DNA from: Prevotella falsenii DSM 22864 = JCM 15124 | GTDB lineage: Bacteria > Bacteroidota > Bacteroidia > Bacteroidales > Bacteroidaceae | Length of the DNA stretch: 64,000 nucleotides | Assembly (NCBI RefSeq): GCF_000613945.1 | Contig: NZ_BAJY01000003.1 | Span: 1-64,000 of the forward strand | Reading direction: 5' to 3' | In this document: positions 26,002 to 33,609 of the stretch, piece by piece | Layout of the letters: each line of letters starts with the position of its first letter | Numbering within the stretch: the first letter of the stretch is position 1 | The notes under the pieces: generated by a model | Databases searched by the model: none | Seen by the model: only the letters and a program-made list of their open reading frames with translations | Told to the model about the DNA's origin: nothing | Program-made: the position numbers and the translations under genes

Positions 26002-27093
26002 ATGAACAACAATAGAAAAGTCCGAGTAGCCATTACGCACGGCGATACAAACGGAATAGGATACGAACTGATATTCAAAGCCTTCGAAGAACCAACGATG
26101 TTGGAACTTTGCACGCCCGTTATATACGGTTCTCCGAAGGTTGCTGCTTATCATAGAAATGCGTTGGAGATGGAAGCAACCTTTACTATCATCAACGATA
26201 TAAGCGAAGTTCAAGACAATAGAATAAACTTTATACCTGTTTTCGACGAAGAAATAAAGGTTGAATTCGGTGTGCCTACCGAAGAATCGGGCAATGCCGG
26301 CTTGCTTGCAATCGACCGTGCATTGGACGATTACCGTGCGGGAGGCTTCGATGTCATGGTTACAGCTCCCATAGAAAACAGCGAGCAGTTCCACTTCAGT
26401 GGGCAAAGCCGATACATTGAAGACCATTTACCGGCTGAAGAGCCAACGCTCTCGATGCTTGTAAGTGAGAAGTTGCGCATTGCTTTGGCTACTCGCAACT
26501 TGCCGTTGAAGCAAGTTGCAGAGTCTATATCGATAGAAGGACTTACCGAAAACGGGCGTTTGCTGCACCATAGCATACACCGCGACTTCCGCATTTCTAA
26601 TCCGCGCATCGCTGTTTTGGCACTTAATCCGAAGGCAGGCGACAATGGTTTGCTCGGTTCGGAGGAGCAAGAGGTGATAGAACCTGCCATCGCTGCACTC
26701 GAAAAAGAAGGCATTCAGGCTTTCGGTCCGTATGCTGCAGATAAGTTTTTCGGCGGTAGCGATTGGGAACAGTTCGACGGTGTGCTTGCCATGTACTACG
26801 AACAGGGACTTACTCCTTTCCGTTCGCTCACGGTAGAAGGGGGCGTAAGCTACCTTGCAGGGCTTCCGTTGGTGCGTACTGCACCCGAGATTACAGCCAA
26901 TTTGAGTATTGCAGGCAAGGGTGTTGCCGATGCTATGCCTATGCGCCATGCTATTTTCCTTGCCATAGACATATTCCGTCATCGCAAGGAATACGACGAA
27001 CCAATGGGCAATCCGTTGTCAAAACTCTACAAAGAACGTCGTGATGATAGCGAGAAGGTGCGTTTTGCCGTATCGAAACGAAAGGAAGAATAA
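26002..27093 (+). CDS. PdxA-like protein with altered metal and substrate ligands
   Basis: A 363-residue protein that aligns end to end with 4-hydroxythreonine-4-phosphate dehydrogenase (THGDTNGIGYE, LLHHSIHRDF, VLALNPKAGD). Two of the three metal His residues of E. coli PdxA are replaced: GHTE is GQSR (Gln135) and MYHDQGL is MYYEQGL (Tyr266). The phosphate-binding HGTA stretch is PEITAN (295-300) and the PLNK-type Lys segment reads PIEN. The frame is intact and well formed. Normal PdxA makes the pyridoxal phosphate precursor; this one probably cannot do so in the usual way. It is followed after 101 bp by a flippase-like gene. Confidence 0.75.
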   Translation: MNNNRKVRVAITHGDTNGIGYELIFKAFEEPTMLELCTPVIYGSPKVAAYHRNALEMEATFTIINDISEVQDNRINFIPVFDEEIKVEFGVPTEESGNAGLLAIDRALDDYRAGGFDVMVTAPIENSEQFHFSGQSRYIEDHLPAEEPTLSMLVSEKLRIALATRNLPLKQVAESISIEGLTENGRLLHHSIHRDFRISNPRIAVLALNPKAGDNGLLGSEEQEVIEPAIAALEKEGIQAFGPYAADKFFGGSDWEQFDGVLAMYYEQGLTPFRSLTVEGGVSYLAGLPLVRTAPEITANLSIAGKGVADAMPMRHAIFLAIDIFRHRKEYDEPMGNPLSKLYKERRDDSEKVRFAVSKRKEE

Positions 27094-27194
27094 TTGAAAT
27101 GATAGACAGTTGAATGAGTAACTCGGAGTATTAATGGTTTCTTTGTACGAGCGGAGTTGCCTCGTTCCCTATTTCCAATAAAAGAAAAAAGCCT

Positions 27195-28187
27195 ATGAAA
27201 AAGAAATATCAAAACGGTTTTTTCCTCTTCGGTATTGTGGTCTTGGTGATAATGGTTACACAATTGGACTTTGCCGAAGTATGGCACGGATTGCAGCACG
27301 CAGGCTATTGGTTCTTTGCAGTAGTGGTATTGTGGGCTTTTCTTTATATTTTCAATACTTCTTCTTGGTATATTATCATCAAAAGTCAAACCAAAGGCGA
27401 CGACAAACGCATGGTTCCGTTTTGGTATCTCTATAAACTCAGTGTGTCGGGGTTTGCCTTGAACTATGCCACTCCGGGGGGATTGATGGGTGGTGAGCCT
27501 TATCGGATTATGGAATTGTCGCCCCGTATCGGCGTAGAACGTGCGACCTCTTCGGTGCTCTTGTTTGTTATGACGCACATTTTCAGTCATTTTTGGTTCT
27601 GGTTGCTCTCCATTCCGCTCTTCATTCTTACGCAACAAGTTAGTTTTTTTATGGCGATTATGCTTTCTGTGTGCTGTGTTTTCTGCCTTACGGCTATCTG
27701 GTTCTTCTTCTCGGGCTATAAGAAAGGACTTGCTGTTCGCGTTATGAAGTTCCTGCGGTATATTCCTTTCGTCAAGAAATGGGCGTGTAGGTACGTGGAA
27801 GAGAACCGGGAACGATTGGAAAACATCGACCATCAGATAGCAGCGTTGCACAATCAAGACCCAAAAACATTCTTCTCGGTGGTGTTTATCGAATTTTTGT
27901 GTCGTGTTTGCAGTGCCCTTGAAGTGTTTTTCATATTGCTTGTGTTGTTTCCAAGTGTGAATTATCTGAACTGTATTCTCATTATTTCCTTTACAACGCT
28001 GTTTGCCAATATGTTGTTTTTTATGCCGTTGCAACTTGGCGGACGCGAAGGCGGCTTCTTAATGTCGGTTTCCGGTTTAGGACTTACTGCCAATGCAGGC
28101 ATCTTTGTAGCCCTTATCGTGCGCCTTCGAGAACTTATCTGGACAGCCATAGGGCTGCTGCTTATTAAAGTTTCTAAAGGTAAATAA
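27195..28187 (+). CDS. YbhN/UPF0104 flippase-like membrane protein
   Basis: A 330-residue membrane protein with about eight helices, of the LPG_synthase_TM (UPF0104) family. NYATPGGLMGGEPYR and FMPLQLGGREGGFLM are the two conserved glycine-rich segments. The soluble lysyl transferase domain of MprF is absent. Relatives are proposed lipid-linked-sugar or phospholipid flippases. It is downstream of rlmN-DUF4837-pdxA in the same direction. Confidence 0.78.
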   Translation: MKKKYQNGFFLFGIVVLVIMVTQLDFAEVWHGLQHAGYWFFAVVVLWAFLYIFNTSSWYIIIKSQTKGDDKRMVPFWYLYKLSVSGFALNYATPGGLMGGEPYRIMELSPRIGVERATSSVLLFVMTHIFSHFWFWLLSIPLFILTQQVSFFMAIMLSVCCVFCLTAIWFFFSGYKKGLAVRVMKFLRYIPFVKKWACRYVEENRERLENIDHQIAALHNQDPKTFFSVVFIEFLCRVCSALEVFFILLVLFPSVNYLNCILIISFTTLFANMLFFMPLQLGGREGGFLMSVSGLGLTANAGIFVALIVRLRELIWTAIGLLLIKVSKGK

Positions 28188-28251
28188 GAGCATTTGCACT
28201 GAAATGAAATAATATTTGTTCCGATTTACATTAACCAAAACATATTGAGAT

Positions 28252-29934
28252 ATGAAGCATTCTTATTTTTTTGCGGTTGGAATCGGCTTGTTTCTTGCCG
28301 CTACACAGTTACAAGCGAAAGTATATCACGTTACTACGAAGGGTACGGGCGACGGCTCTTCGTGGGAAAAAGCCATGGGAAGTTTAGACGATGCTTTGGC
28401 AAAAGCAACTTCGGGCGACGAAATTTGGATTGCAGCTGGCACCTATAAGCCTACGCAACTTATTAAATCGTCGAAGAAAAACTCACGCCACTTTCCGTTA
28501 AAAGATGGTGTTTCGCTCTATGGCGGCTTTGCCGGTACAGAGAAAAGCAAGGACAAACGTACCAAAGTAGATGACGATAGTCCTTACAAATATGCCAATG
28601 AGACAATACTGAGTGCCGACGATGATGTACCCGACAAATGGGTAAGAGATTCCGACCCCGCTAATCCGTTTGTGTATGGGTGGAAAGTTGAAGACAACAT
28701 TATACCGGGAACAGAAAACAATGCCAACCACATATTATATAAAAAGGAAGAGCTGACCGCCCCAATTACGATTGACGGACTTACCCTGAAAGGCGCAAAC
28801 GCCATGGTGTATAACGTGCAATGTTCGGGTGGTGCAATCTATGCAGTGGGCGATGTTACCATTACCACCTGCCAATTCATAGAAAACTCTTGCTATTTCA
28901 CGGCTGAAGGCAACAGAAATGCCAATGGTGCAGCCGTCTATTTAGTAGGTAAAGGCAATGCAAAGATTGCCGACTGCTACTTTGAACGCACCTATGGGCA
29001 CTCTCCCAATACTCAAGCACAAGGTGGTGCAGTATATGCCGAGAACACTGAAATAAGCGATTGTATTTTCGTAGATTGTGTTGCATTAGACGCGGGAGGT
29101 GCTGTTTATAATGCGAAAGGGACAGTTACCGATTGCAAATTCAAAGGTTGCTACGCTCGCGAAGGCGGTGCGGTCTACTCAACAGGTATGTTGAGCGACA
29201 ACGAAGTGATTAGCAGCCGTGCACTTCTTGGCGGTGGAATATACAATTCAGGCACTGCCATCAACAATATTGTTGCCAATTGCTTTGCCGATTACACTTT
29301 GTTGGGCGATGAAAAAGGCGGTGCCGGCGGTGGTGTGTATAACAAAGGCATGTTCGTTGGGGGCATTGTCTACAACTGTACATCGTTTCACGGTGGCGGT
29401 ATCTTTGCCGATGGCGGCAAGATTATAAACTGTACGGTGCAAAACAATAAGTCGAGAAAGGCTACTACCGGTGCCAATATCGACTATTCTTCTTACTCTG
29501 AGGAGGAAAAAGATGTAGTAAACACCATTAATGGCACTGCTGTGGACAGAGCAAACTTCGTAAATCCGACAACTTTTGAGGGCAGTACAACCGACGATAA
29601 GGCATTGCAAGACATTCTTTTAGCTAACTGGGGACTGACAATAGGCAGCGAGTTTATAGATAAAGGTGTAACCATAGAAGTTGAAGACTACACAGAAGAC
29701 ATTTATGGCAACGACCGTGTAATGGGCAAGAGCATCGATATAGGTGCTTGTGAGTTCGACCCTGCAACCGCCATAGCCCCTGTTCTGCCCAACAATGGAA
29801 CACTCCAATATAGCTATTACACCATCGGTGGGCAATATATTGGCACTGTTTGCCCAACCCTTTCAGGCATTTACATTGTGAAAGCAACTGATGGAAACAA
29901 GACCGTAAGCACAAAGAAAGTGCTCGTAAAGTAA
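28252..29934 (+). CDS. Secreted beta-helix surface protein with T9SS tail
   Basis: A 560-residue protein. A signal peptide (ending LQAKV) is followed by a DUF1565-like start (GDGSSWEKAMGSLDDAL and IWIAAGTYKP). A right-handed parallel beta-helix follows with many GGAVY repeats (about 190-400). The final 60 residues (SYYTIGGQYIG, GIYIVKATDG, KKVLVK) look like a type A T9SS C-terminal domain, which directs export and lipid anchoring. Beta-helices of this kind are adhesins or polysaccharide-binding proteins. It starts 64 bp after the flippase gene. Confidence 0.8.
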   Translation: MKHSYFFAVGIGLFLAATQLQAKVYHVTTKGTGDGSSWEKAMGSLDDALAKATSGDEIWIAAGTYKPTQLIKSSKKNSRHFPLKDGVSLYGGFAGTEKSKDKRTKVDDDSPYKYANETILSADDDVPDKWVRDSDPANPFVYGWKVEDNIIPGTENNANHILYKKEELTAPITIDGLTLKGANAMVYNVQCSGGAIYAVGDVTITTCQFIENSCYFTAEGNRNANGAAVYLVGKGNAKIADCYFERTYGHSPNTQAQGGAVYAENTEISDCIFVDCVALDAGGAVYNAKGTVTDCKFKGCYAREGGAVYSTGMLSDNEVISSRALLGGGIYNSGTAINNIVANCFADYTLLGDEKGGAGGGVYNKGMFVGGIVYNCTSFHGGGIFADGGKIINCTVQNNKSRKATTGANIDYSSYSEEEKDVVNTINGTAVDRANFVNPTTFEGSTTDDKALQDILLANWGLTIGSEFIDKGVTIEVEDYTEDIYGNDRVMGKSIDIGACEFDPATAIAPVLPNNGTLQYSYYTIGGQYIGTVCPTLSGIYIVKATDGNKTVSTKKVLVK

Positions 29935-30001
29935 ACTTATCGCACAGTTTTAAAGTTCTTACACATTATTAATATATATAAGTTGTGTATCAATAAAAGT
30001 A

Positions 30002-30049
30002 TGAACTACGCCCTAAAAGTTAGACACAAAACTTTTGGGGTGTAGTTCA
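30002..30049. repeat. 20-bp inverted repeat resembling abutted IS3-type ends
   Basis: TGAACTACGCCCTAAAAGTT (30002-30021) and the reverse complement of 30030-30049 (TGAACTACACCCCAAAAGTT) differ at two positions and are separated by eight bases. Ends of the form TGAACTGCACCCCAAAAGTT occur in IS3-family (IS150-like) elements. There is no transposase nearby. It may be a relic, a MITE core, or simply the terminator of the beta-helix gene. Confidence 0.5.
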
Positions 30050-30198
30050 GATGACTTATAAAGCCTCTTGTTTACTTGTTCAATTCGTATTTTTACGCTA
30101 AATATTTTATACAGTTTTTAAGATGAAAAGGCGTAGATTGATAGACTGTATTTGTGTGCAAGTACAAGCAGACTTGCATCAAATTCACGTTCAAGAGG

Positions 30199-30299
30199 GT
30201 TTTTAATAGCTCTCGTTCAGTAATCATGCACATCTAACACAACGGAACAGCCAGCTGAAGAATAGTTTTTAATGGCTGTCGTTCACTAATCAAACGCAC
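30199..30299 (+). repeat. Two direct 35-bp repeats upstream of the Cys-rich gene
   Basis: GTTTTTAATAGCTCTCGTTC (start 30199) and GTTTTTAATGGCTGTCGTTC (start 30265), each extended by a CA-TAATCA stretch, are 66 bp apart. They lie about 120-220 bp upstream of the promoter at 30387. The remainder of the 29935-30505 gap shows no gene. Confidence 0.6.
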
Positions 30300-30386
30300 C
30301 TTAACGCCTTGTTATGCCTTGCTTTGATCTCTGTTCTGCCTTAAATTGTGAATAAAAAATAAATGTTGAACTTATTACAAACAATA

Positions 30387-30419
30387 TTGAAATAGAAAGT
30401 GTATCTTTGCAATCGGATA
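30387..30419 (+). promoter_or_regulatory. Promoter of the Cys-rich repeat gene
   Basis: A -33 TTG (30387-30389) and -7 TATCTTTG (30412-30419) are 22 bp apart. Transcription would start near 30426, giving a leader of about 80 bases. Confidence 0.6.
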
Positions 30420-30505
30420 AAATATCGGTGCAAAAAAGTGCTGATAGGAAACAGGAAAGAATTTAGATTGTATTAATAAATTAAAATAATAAACATTCAA
30501 CAAAT

Positions 30506-31212
30506 ATGAAAAAGTTAATTTTAGGCTTATTTGCAATGGGTATGTTCGCCATTGCACCTGCAACTTCGGTAGCATCTAACAGCAACATGGTAGCAGCAAA
30601 CTGTCCTGAAGGAGTTAAGAAGGCAGACCCAAAGGCATTTACCGATAAACTTGTAAAGGACTTGAAGCTCGATAAGAAACAAGCTAAGGCACTCTTGAAA
30701 CTTAATACGGAGTATGCGGAAGTTCTTGTATGCCCACATGCTAAAGGTAAGGCAAAGTCTGATTGCAAAGAGGGTATGAGCCATAAAATGGGTGATAGCC
30801 GGAAGGCTGCCGGCTGTTGTAAGGAATCTAACGGTAATTGCAAGAAGGGCACTGATAGTTGTAAAAAGCTGCCGGCGATTGCAAGAAGGGCGAAGGCAAC
30901 CATTGCGACAAGCAAGGTAAATCTGAATGCAAAGGCGAAGGTGGTCAATGCGATAAGCAGAAGAAGTCAGAATGCAAAGGCGAAGGTAACCATTGCGATA
31001 AGCAGAAGAAGTCCGAATGCAAGGGCGAAGGCAACCATTGCGATAAGCAAAATAAGTCTGAATGCAAGGGAGAAGGTGGCCAATGCGATAAGCAGAAGAA
31101 GTCTGAGTGCATGCAACGTGCAAATGATATGAAAGCAAAGCGCACCGCTTATCTTGCTGAGTTGAAGAAGATTTTAAACGATAAGCAATATCAGCAGTAT
31201 CTTAAAATGTAA
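30506..31212 (+). CDS. Exported Cys-rich repeat protein, frameshifted mid-gene
   Basis: The first frame has a signal peptide (MKKLILGLFAMGMFAIAP) and a Spy/DUF4890-like helix (KDLKLDKKQAKALLKLNTEYAEVL). It then continues to a stop at 31132, but only by reading the repeats out of frame. The -1 frame, opening at 30865, encodes ECKGEGNHCDKQKKS repeats and the helix AYLAELKKILNDKQYQQYLK, typical of the C-terminal end of such proteins. One extra A in the A5 run 30863-30867 would join both into a 235-residue protein. Five CxxxxxxC repeats with His suggest metal binding. It may be a mutation, phase-variable slippage, a read error or programmed frameshifting on AAA-AAG. Confidence 0.7.
30877..31104 (+). 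repeat. 45-bp in-frame tandem repeat encoding Cys-rich units
   Basis: GAATGC or GAGTGC marks the unit starts at 30925, 30970, 31015, 31060 and 31105, exactly 45 bp apart. A divergent 48-bp unit precedes them. Each encodes ECKGEG-(N/G)(H/Q)-CDKQ-(K/N)KS. Units are nearly identical, so copy number may vary between strains. Confidence 0.9.
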
Positions 31213-31234
31213 GTTTTCACCCTCCTGATAAAAT

Positions 31235-31270
31235 AAAAAACTCCTAACTACCATCAGTTAGGAGTTTTTT
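31235..31270. terminator. Bidirectional terminator between convergent genes
   Basis: AAAAAACTCCTAACT (31235-31249) pairs with AGTTAGGAGTTTTTT (31256-31270). It serves the Cys-rich gene (+) and the PqqD-like gene (-). Confidence 0.9.
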
Positions 31271-31272
31271 AT

Positions 31273-31665
31273 TTATCCAAATAGTTTTTTAAAGAACCCT
31301 TTCTTTTCTTTTTTTTCTGCTTCTTCGGCAGGCGTAGAGGGCGTAGCAGAAAGTTTCTCGGTAGCTTCTTGTGTTGGAAGAACGGGTATATCGTCTCCTT
31401 CCAGAATGCCCGATGCTCCCCATTGAGCCGTCAGTTTCGTAACGTCTTCGGTAGCAGTGGCTTCGTCCACCTCGTATTCGTCAGTGAGAATGCGCACCAA
31501 GTCGGCTATGGTAAAGCTTTCCAATTGCTGCGCTTCTTTCCAAAGAAAAGCCGAACTCTCGTTCATCGAGATGATATTACTGAAATCTATGTTCTCTTCG
31601 CCTTCGGCTACTATAATGTTTTCGCCACATACTTGGCGCAGATTGAAACCTATTTTTGTTTTCAT
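31273..31665 (-). CDS. PqqD-like (RiPP recognition element) protein
   Basis: A 130-residue protein. The first 90 residues match the PqqD fold (MNESSAFLWKEAQQ, then LVRILTDEYEVDEATATEDV and LTAQWGASGIL), a winged helix that binds leader peptides in RiPP pathways. The C-terminal 40 residues are a charged, low-complexity linker ending KKGFFKKLFG, possibly a membrane-binding amphipathic tip. It is the last gene of the minus-strand run rpoD, hypothetical, HprK-like, S26 peptidase, PqqD. No precursor peptide or radical SAM enzyme is seen nearby. Confidence 0.75.
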   Translation of the reverse strand: MKTKIGFNLRQVCGENIIVAEGEENIDFSNIISMNESSAFLWKEAQQLESFTIADLVRILTDEYEVDEATATEDVTKLTAQWGASGILEGDDIPVLPTQEATEKLSATPSTPAEEAEKKEKKGFFKKLFG

Positions 31666-31694
31666 TTATTGTCGTTTTTATTGAATTATTCTAT

Positions 31695-32180
31695 TTAAAT
31701 GACTCCGAAAAGTGGAATCCATATCTTGCGATAAATACCCAACAGATAGCGTCGTATGGGGCGCAAGCGTGTCCATACATAGCTGTAACAACGCCATTTC
31801 CGGCCATCGGTGCGGTCTAAAGTGGTTCGTCCTTTTCTGTAAAAGCCGATTACAGCCCCCACAATGTCTTTCTTTTGGCAATGTTCCGTTAATAGATTGC
31901 CGTCGCCCAACAACGTAACGGATTCGCCATTGATGGCTACAATGCGATGCAACACAAAGTGTTTTGGGGTTATTTCTGCTAAAACCGGGTCGCCAATGGC
32001 TATTGTAGAGGGTTTTACCAATAGAGCTTTGTCGCGGCAATTCTCTAAAAACGGCCTCATGGAGTAGCCTCGCAACGTGAGCGTAACGGTATGCCCTTCG
32101 TTCAGTATCTTCACTATTTCGGGTAGGAAGACAGCATTCTCAAACTGAATTTTAGTTGGTTTTATGCTATTTGTTGGCAT
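31695..32180 (-). CDS. S24/S26 family peptidase (SipW-like)
   Basis: A 161-residue protein from ATG 32180, whose A overlaps the stop codon of the kinase-like gene (TAATG), so translation is coupled. RGYSMRPFL (38-46) carries the nucleophile Ser of S24/S26 peptidases, and FVLHRIVAI (75-83) has a His at the place of the general base, as in SipW/ER-type signal peptidases. GDGNLLTEHC follows. There is no N-terminal anchor helix, so it may act in the cytoplasm or at the membrane face. It could cleave a substrate handled by the adjacent PqqD-like protein; that is inference. Confidence 0.75.
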   Translation of the reverse strand: MPTNSIKPTKIQFENAVFLPEIVKILNEGHTVTLTLRGYSMRPFLENCRDKALLVKPSTIAIGDPVLAEITPKHFVLHRIVAINGESVTLLGDGNLLTEHCQKKDIVGAVIGFYRKGRTTLDRTDGRKWRCYSYVWTRLRPIRRYLLGIYRKIWIPLFGVI

Positions 32181-33070
32181 TATGGTGTCTTGCTTATTGC
32201 GTTGTAACACACTTCAGCCGCCTCTTTGTCGGGCAAGCAGTGCAGCGTGTAGATGCCGGTTGTTTCCACTATCTTTGTTATTGTATCGCAAATGGCATTG
32301 TAAATATCAGTATCCCACTTCATACTTGAGCACGATGGAAGCAACGAAGCAAATGCCTGAATAGGCGAAAGTTTGTCTATGGAGTTGGCTGTAGCGCGGT
32401 CGATGCGCGTAATGGCACCGAGTCGGGCTTTTACATTCCTATAACACGGTGTCTTTCCGCTCCACGGACTGCCGAAAATCCAAAACTCGTTGTCGATGCA
32501 TCGAATAATGGGATTGTCGTCGTTCATAAGGTCCGACCCTGCTATATGCCTTAGCCACATACTTACTTGTGTGGATTTGCCCGTGCCACTCTTTGCAATG
32601 AACGCATAGCCGAAATTGTTGTTGCGCACCAACGATGCGTGTATCAGCAGCGTTTGCTTATGTGCACCGGCGAAAGCAAATATCAACATAAGGGCATTAT
32701 TCAGTCCGAAGCTGCGCATATTGTAGTTTCCATTGAGTGCGCAACGGCAGTCGGAGAAGTCCTTGTTGGTTATCAGAAGGCAGCAATCAATGCCTTTTAT
32801 ATCTTTTATAATGTATTGATAGCCTCCGTCTTCTAATTTATCGACTATTGTATCGCCGTTTCCTGTGTCGAAATTGCGTATGTGTTTTCGTCTTTCCTTG
32901 GGTACCGGACGTAGCCGGTCGTCTACGGTGAGTTGGAAAAACAGGTTTTCCTTGAATGTTTCCGTGCTGAATGGAGCAAACGACGGCAGAAGTTTTATGC
33001 TGTTTTTCTCGCTGTCGGCAAAGGCAATGCGAACATTTAGCTCTGCTATTTTAAAGTTGTGTGCTTGCAT
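32180..33070 (-). CDS. HPr kinase/PEPCK-like P-loop protein
   Basis: A 296-residue protein. AKSGTGKST (159-167) is a Walker A motif preceded by LLIHASLVRNNNFGYAFI, and NDDNPIIRC (183-191) plus FGSPWSGKTP (199-208) follow. This arrangement is typical of HprK-like kinases found beside PqqD and S26 peptidase genes in lasso-peptide and other RiPP-like loci. The N-terminal 130 residues are strand-rich and unassigned. It overlaps the peptidase gene by one base and follows the preceding gene by 15 bp. Confidence 0.72.
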   Translation of the reverse strand: MQAHNFKIAELNVRIAFADSEKNSIKLLPSFAPFSTETFKENLFFQLTVDDRLRPVPKERRKHIRNFDTGNGDTIVDKLEDGGYQYIIKDIKGIDCCLLITNKDFSDCRCALNGNYNMRSFGLNNALMLIFAFAGAHKQTLLIHASLVRNNNFGYAFIAKSGTGKSTQVSMWLRHIAGSDLMNDDNPIIRCIDNEFWIFGSPWSGKTPCYRNVKARLGAITRIDRATANSIDKLSPIQAFASLLPSCSSMKWDTDIYNAICDTITKIVETTGIYTLHCLPDKEAAEVCYNAISKTP

Positions 33071-33085
33071 TGTTAGTGGTTTCCT

Positions 33086-33553
33086 TTACTCTTCTTTGCG
33101 ATTTGCAGCATTCTCTTGAATCATTTGCTGTTGCAATTCGTCCGGCAACACCGTTTTAAAGCTGAACTTCGATGTAGGAATGGCATTGACAATATACTTT
33201 ACTTTTGCTTTCTTGGTGTACTTCTCTTGCATTTTCAAGTACTTCTTCATAGCGTCCTTTTCGGTCAGGGCATACACAACAAGGGTGGTAGGATAGCTGT
33301 CCGGCTGTATGCTTTCCATGTAATAACGCAGCTGATATGAATATTCGTCGCGGTTTACCAAGAAGTGTGTGTGGTTGTTTTCAACGTAAGCGTCTACTGC
33401 CTGTATATCGGTGAAGTTCACAGTAGAGTCGTTGAACGATGCCGAAAAGCCGAACATGTAAACCTTTACGGCTTTGTAAGCGTCTTTTGCAGTTGTGGTG
33501 GTCGTCAGACCGAATAGCATTACTGCTATTAAAACAAATTTGTAGTATCTCAT
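33086..33553 (-). CDS. Exported protein of unknown function
   Basis: A 155-residue protein with a signal peptide ending TTTTTAKD. The body (VKVYMFGFSASFNDSTVNFT, then YSYQLRYYMES and the Lys-rich MQEKYTKKAKVKYIV) has no motif I can name but looks like a small conserved periplasmic protein of Bacteroidales. It lies 56 bp after rpoD and 15 bp before the kinase-like gene, probably in one transcript with them. Confidence 0.65.
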   Translation of the reverse strand: MRYYKFVLIAVMLFGLTTTTTAKDAYKAVKVYMFGFSASFNDSTVNFTDIQAVDAYVENNHTHFLVNRDEYSYQLRYYMESIQPDSYPTTLVVYALTEKDAMKKYLKMQEKYTKKAKVKYIVNAIPTSKFSFKTVLPDELQQQMIQENAANRKEE

Positions 33554-33609
33554 ATTTTTATTCTTATTTCCTAAATATTCTTTTTAAGAGTCGTTTTTTG
33601 TCTTTATTC

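Noticed and set aside
27027..28034. A 335-codon open frame on the minus strand
   Set aside because: It lies fully opposite the flippase-like gene, has low complexity rich in Lys, His and Gln, and shows no domain. It is a shadow of the plus-strand coding pattern.
30527..31138. A 203-codon minus-strand frame over the Cys-rich repeats
   Set aside because: Open only because the 45-bp repeat has no stop in several frames; the repeat peptide and helices make sense only on the plus strand.
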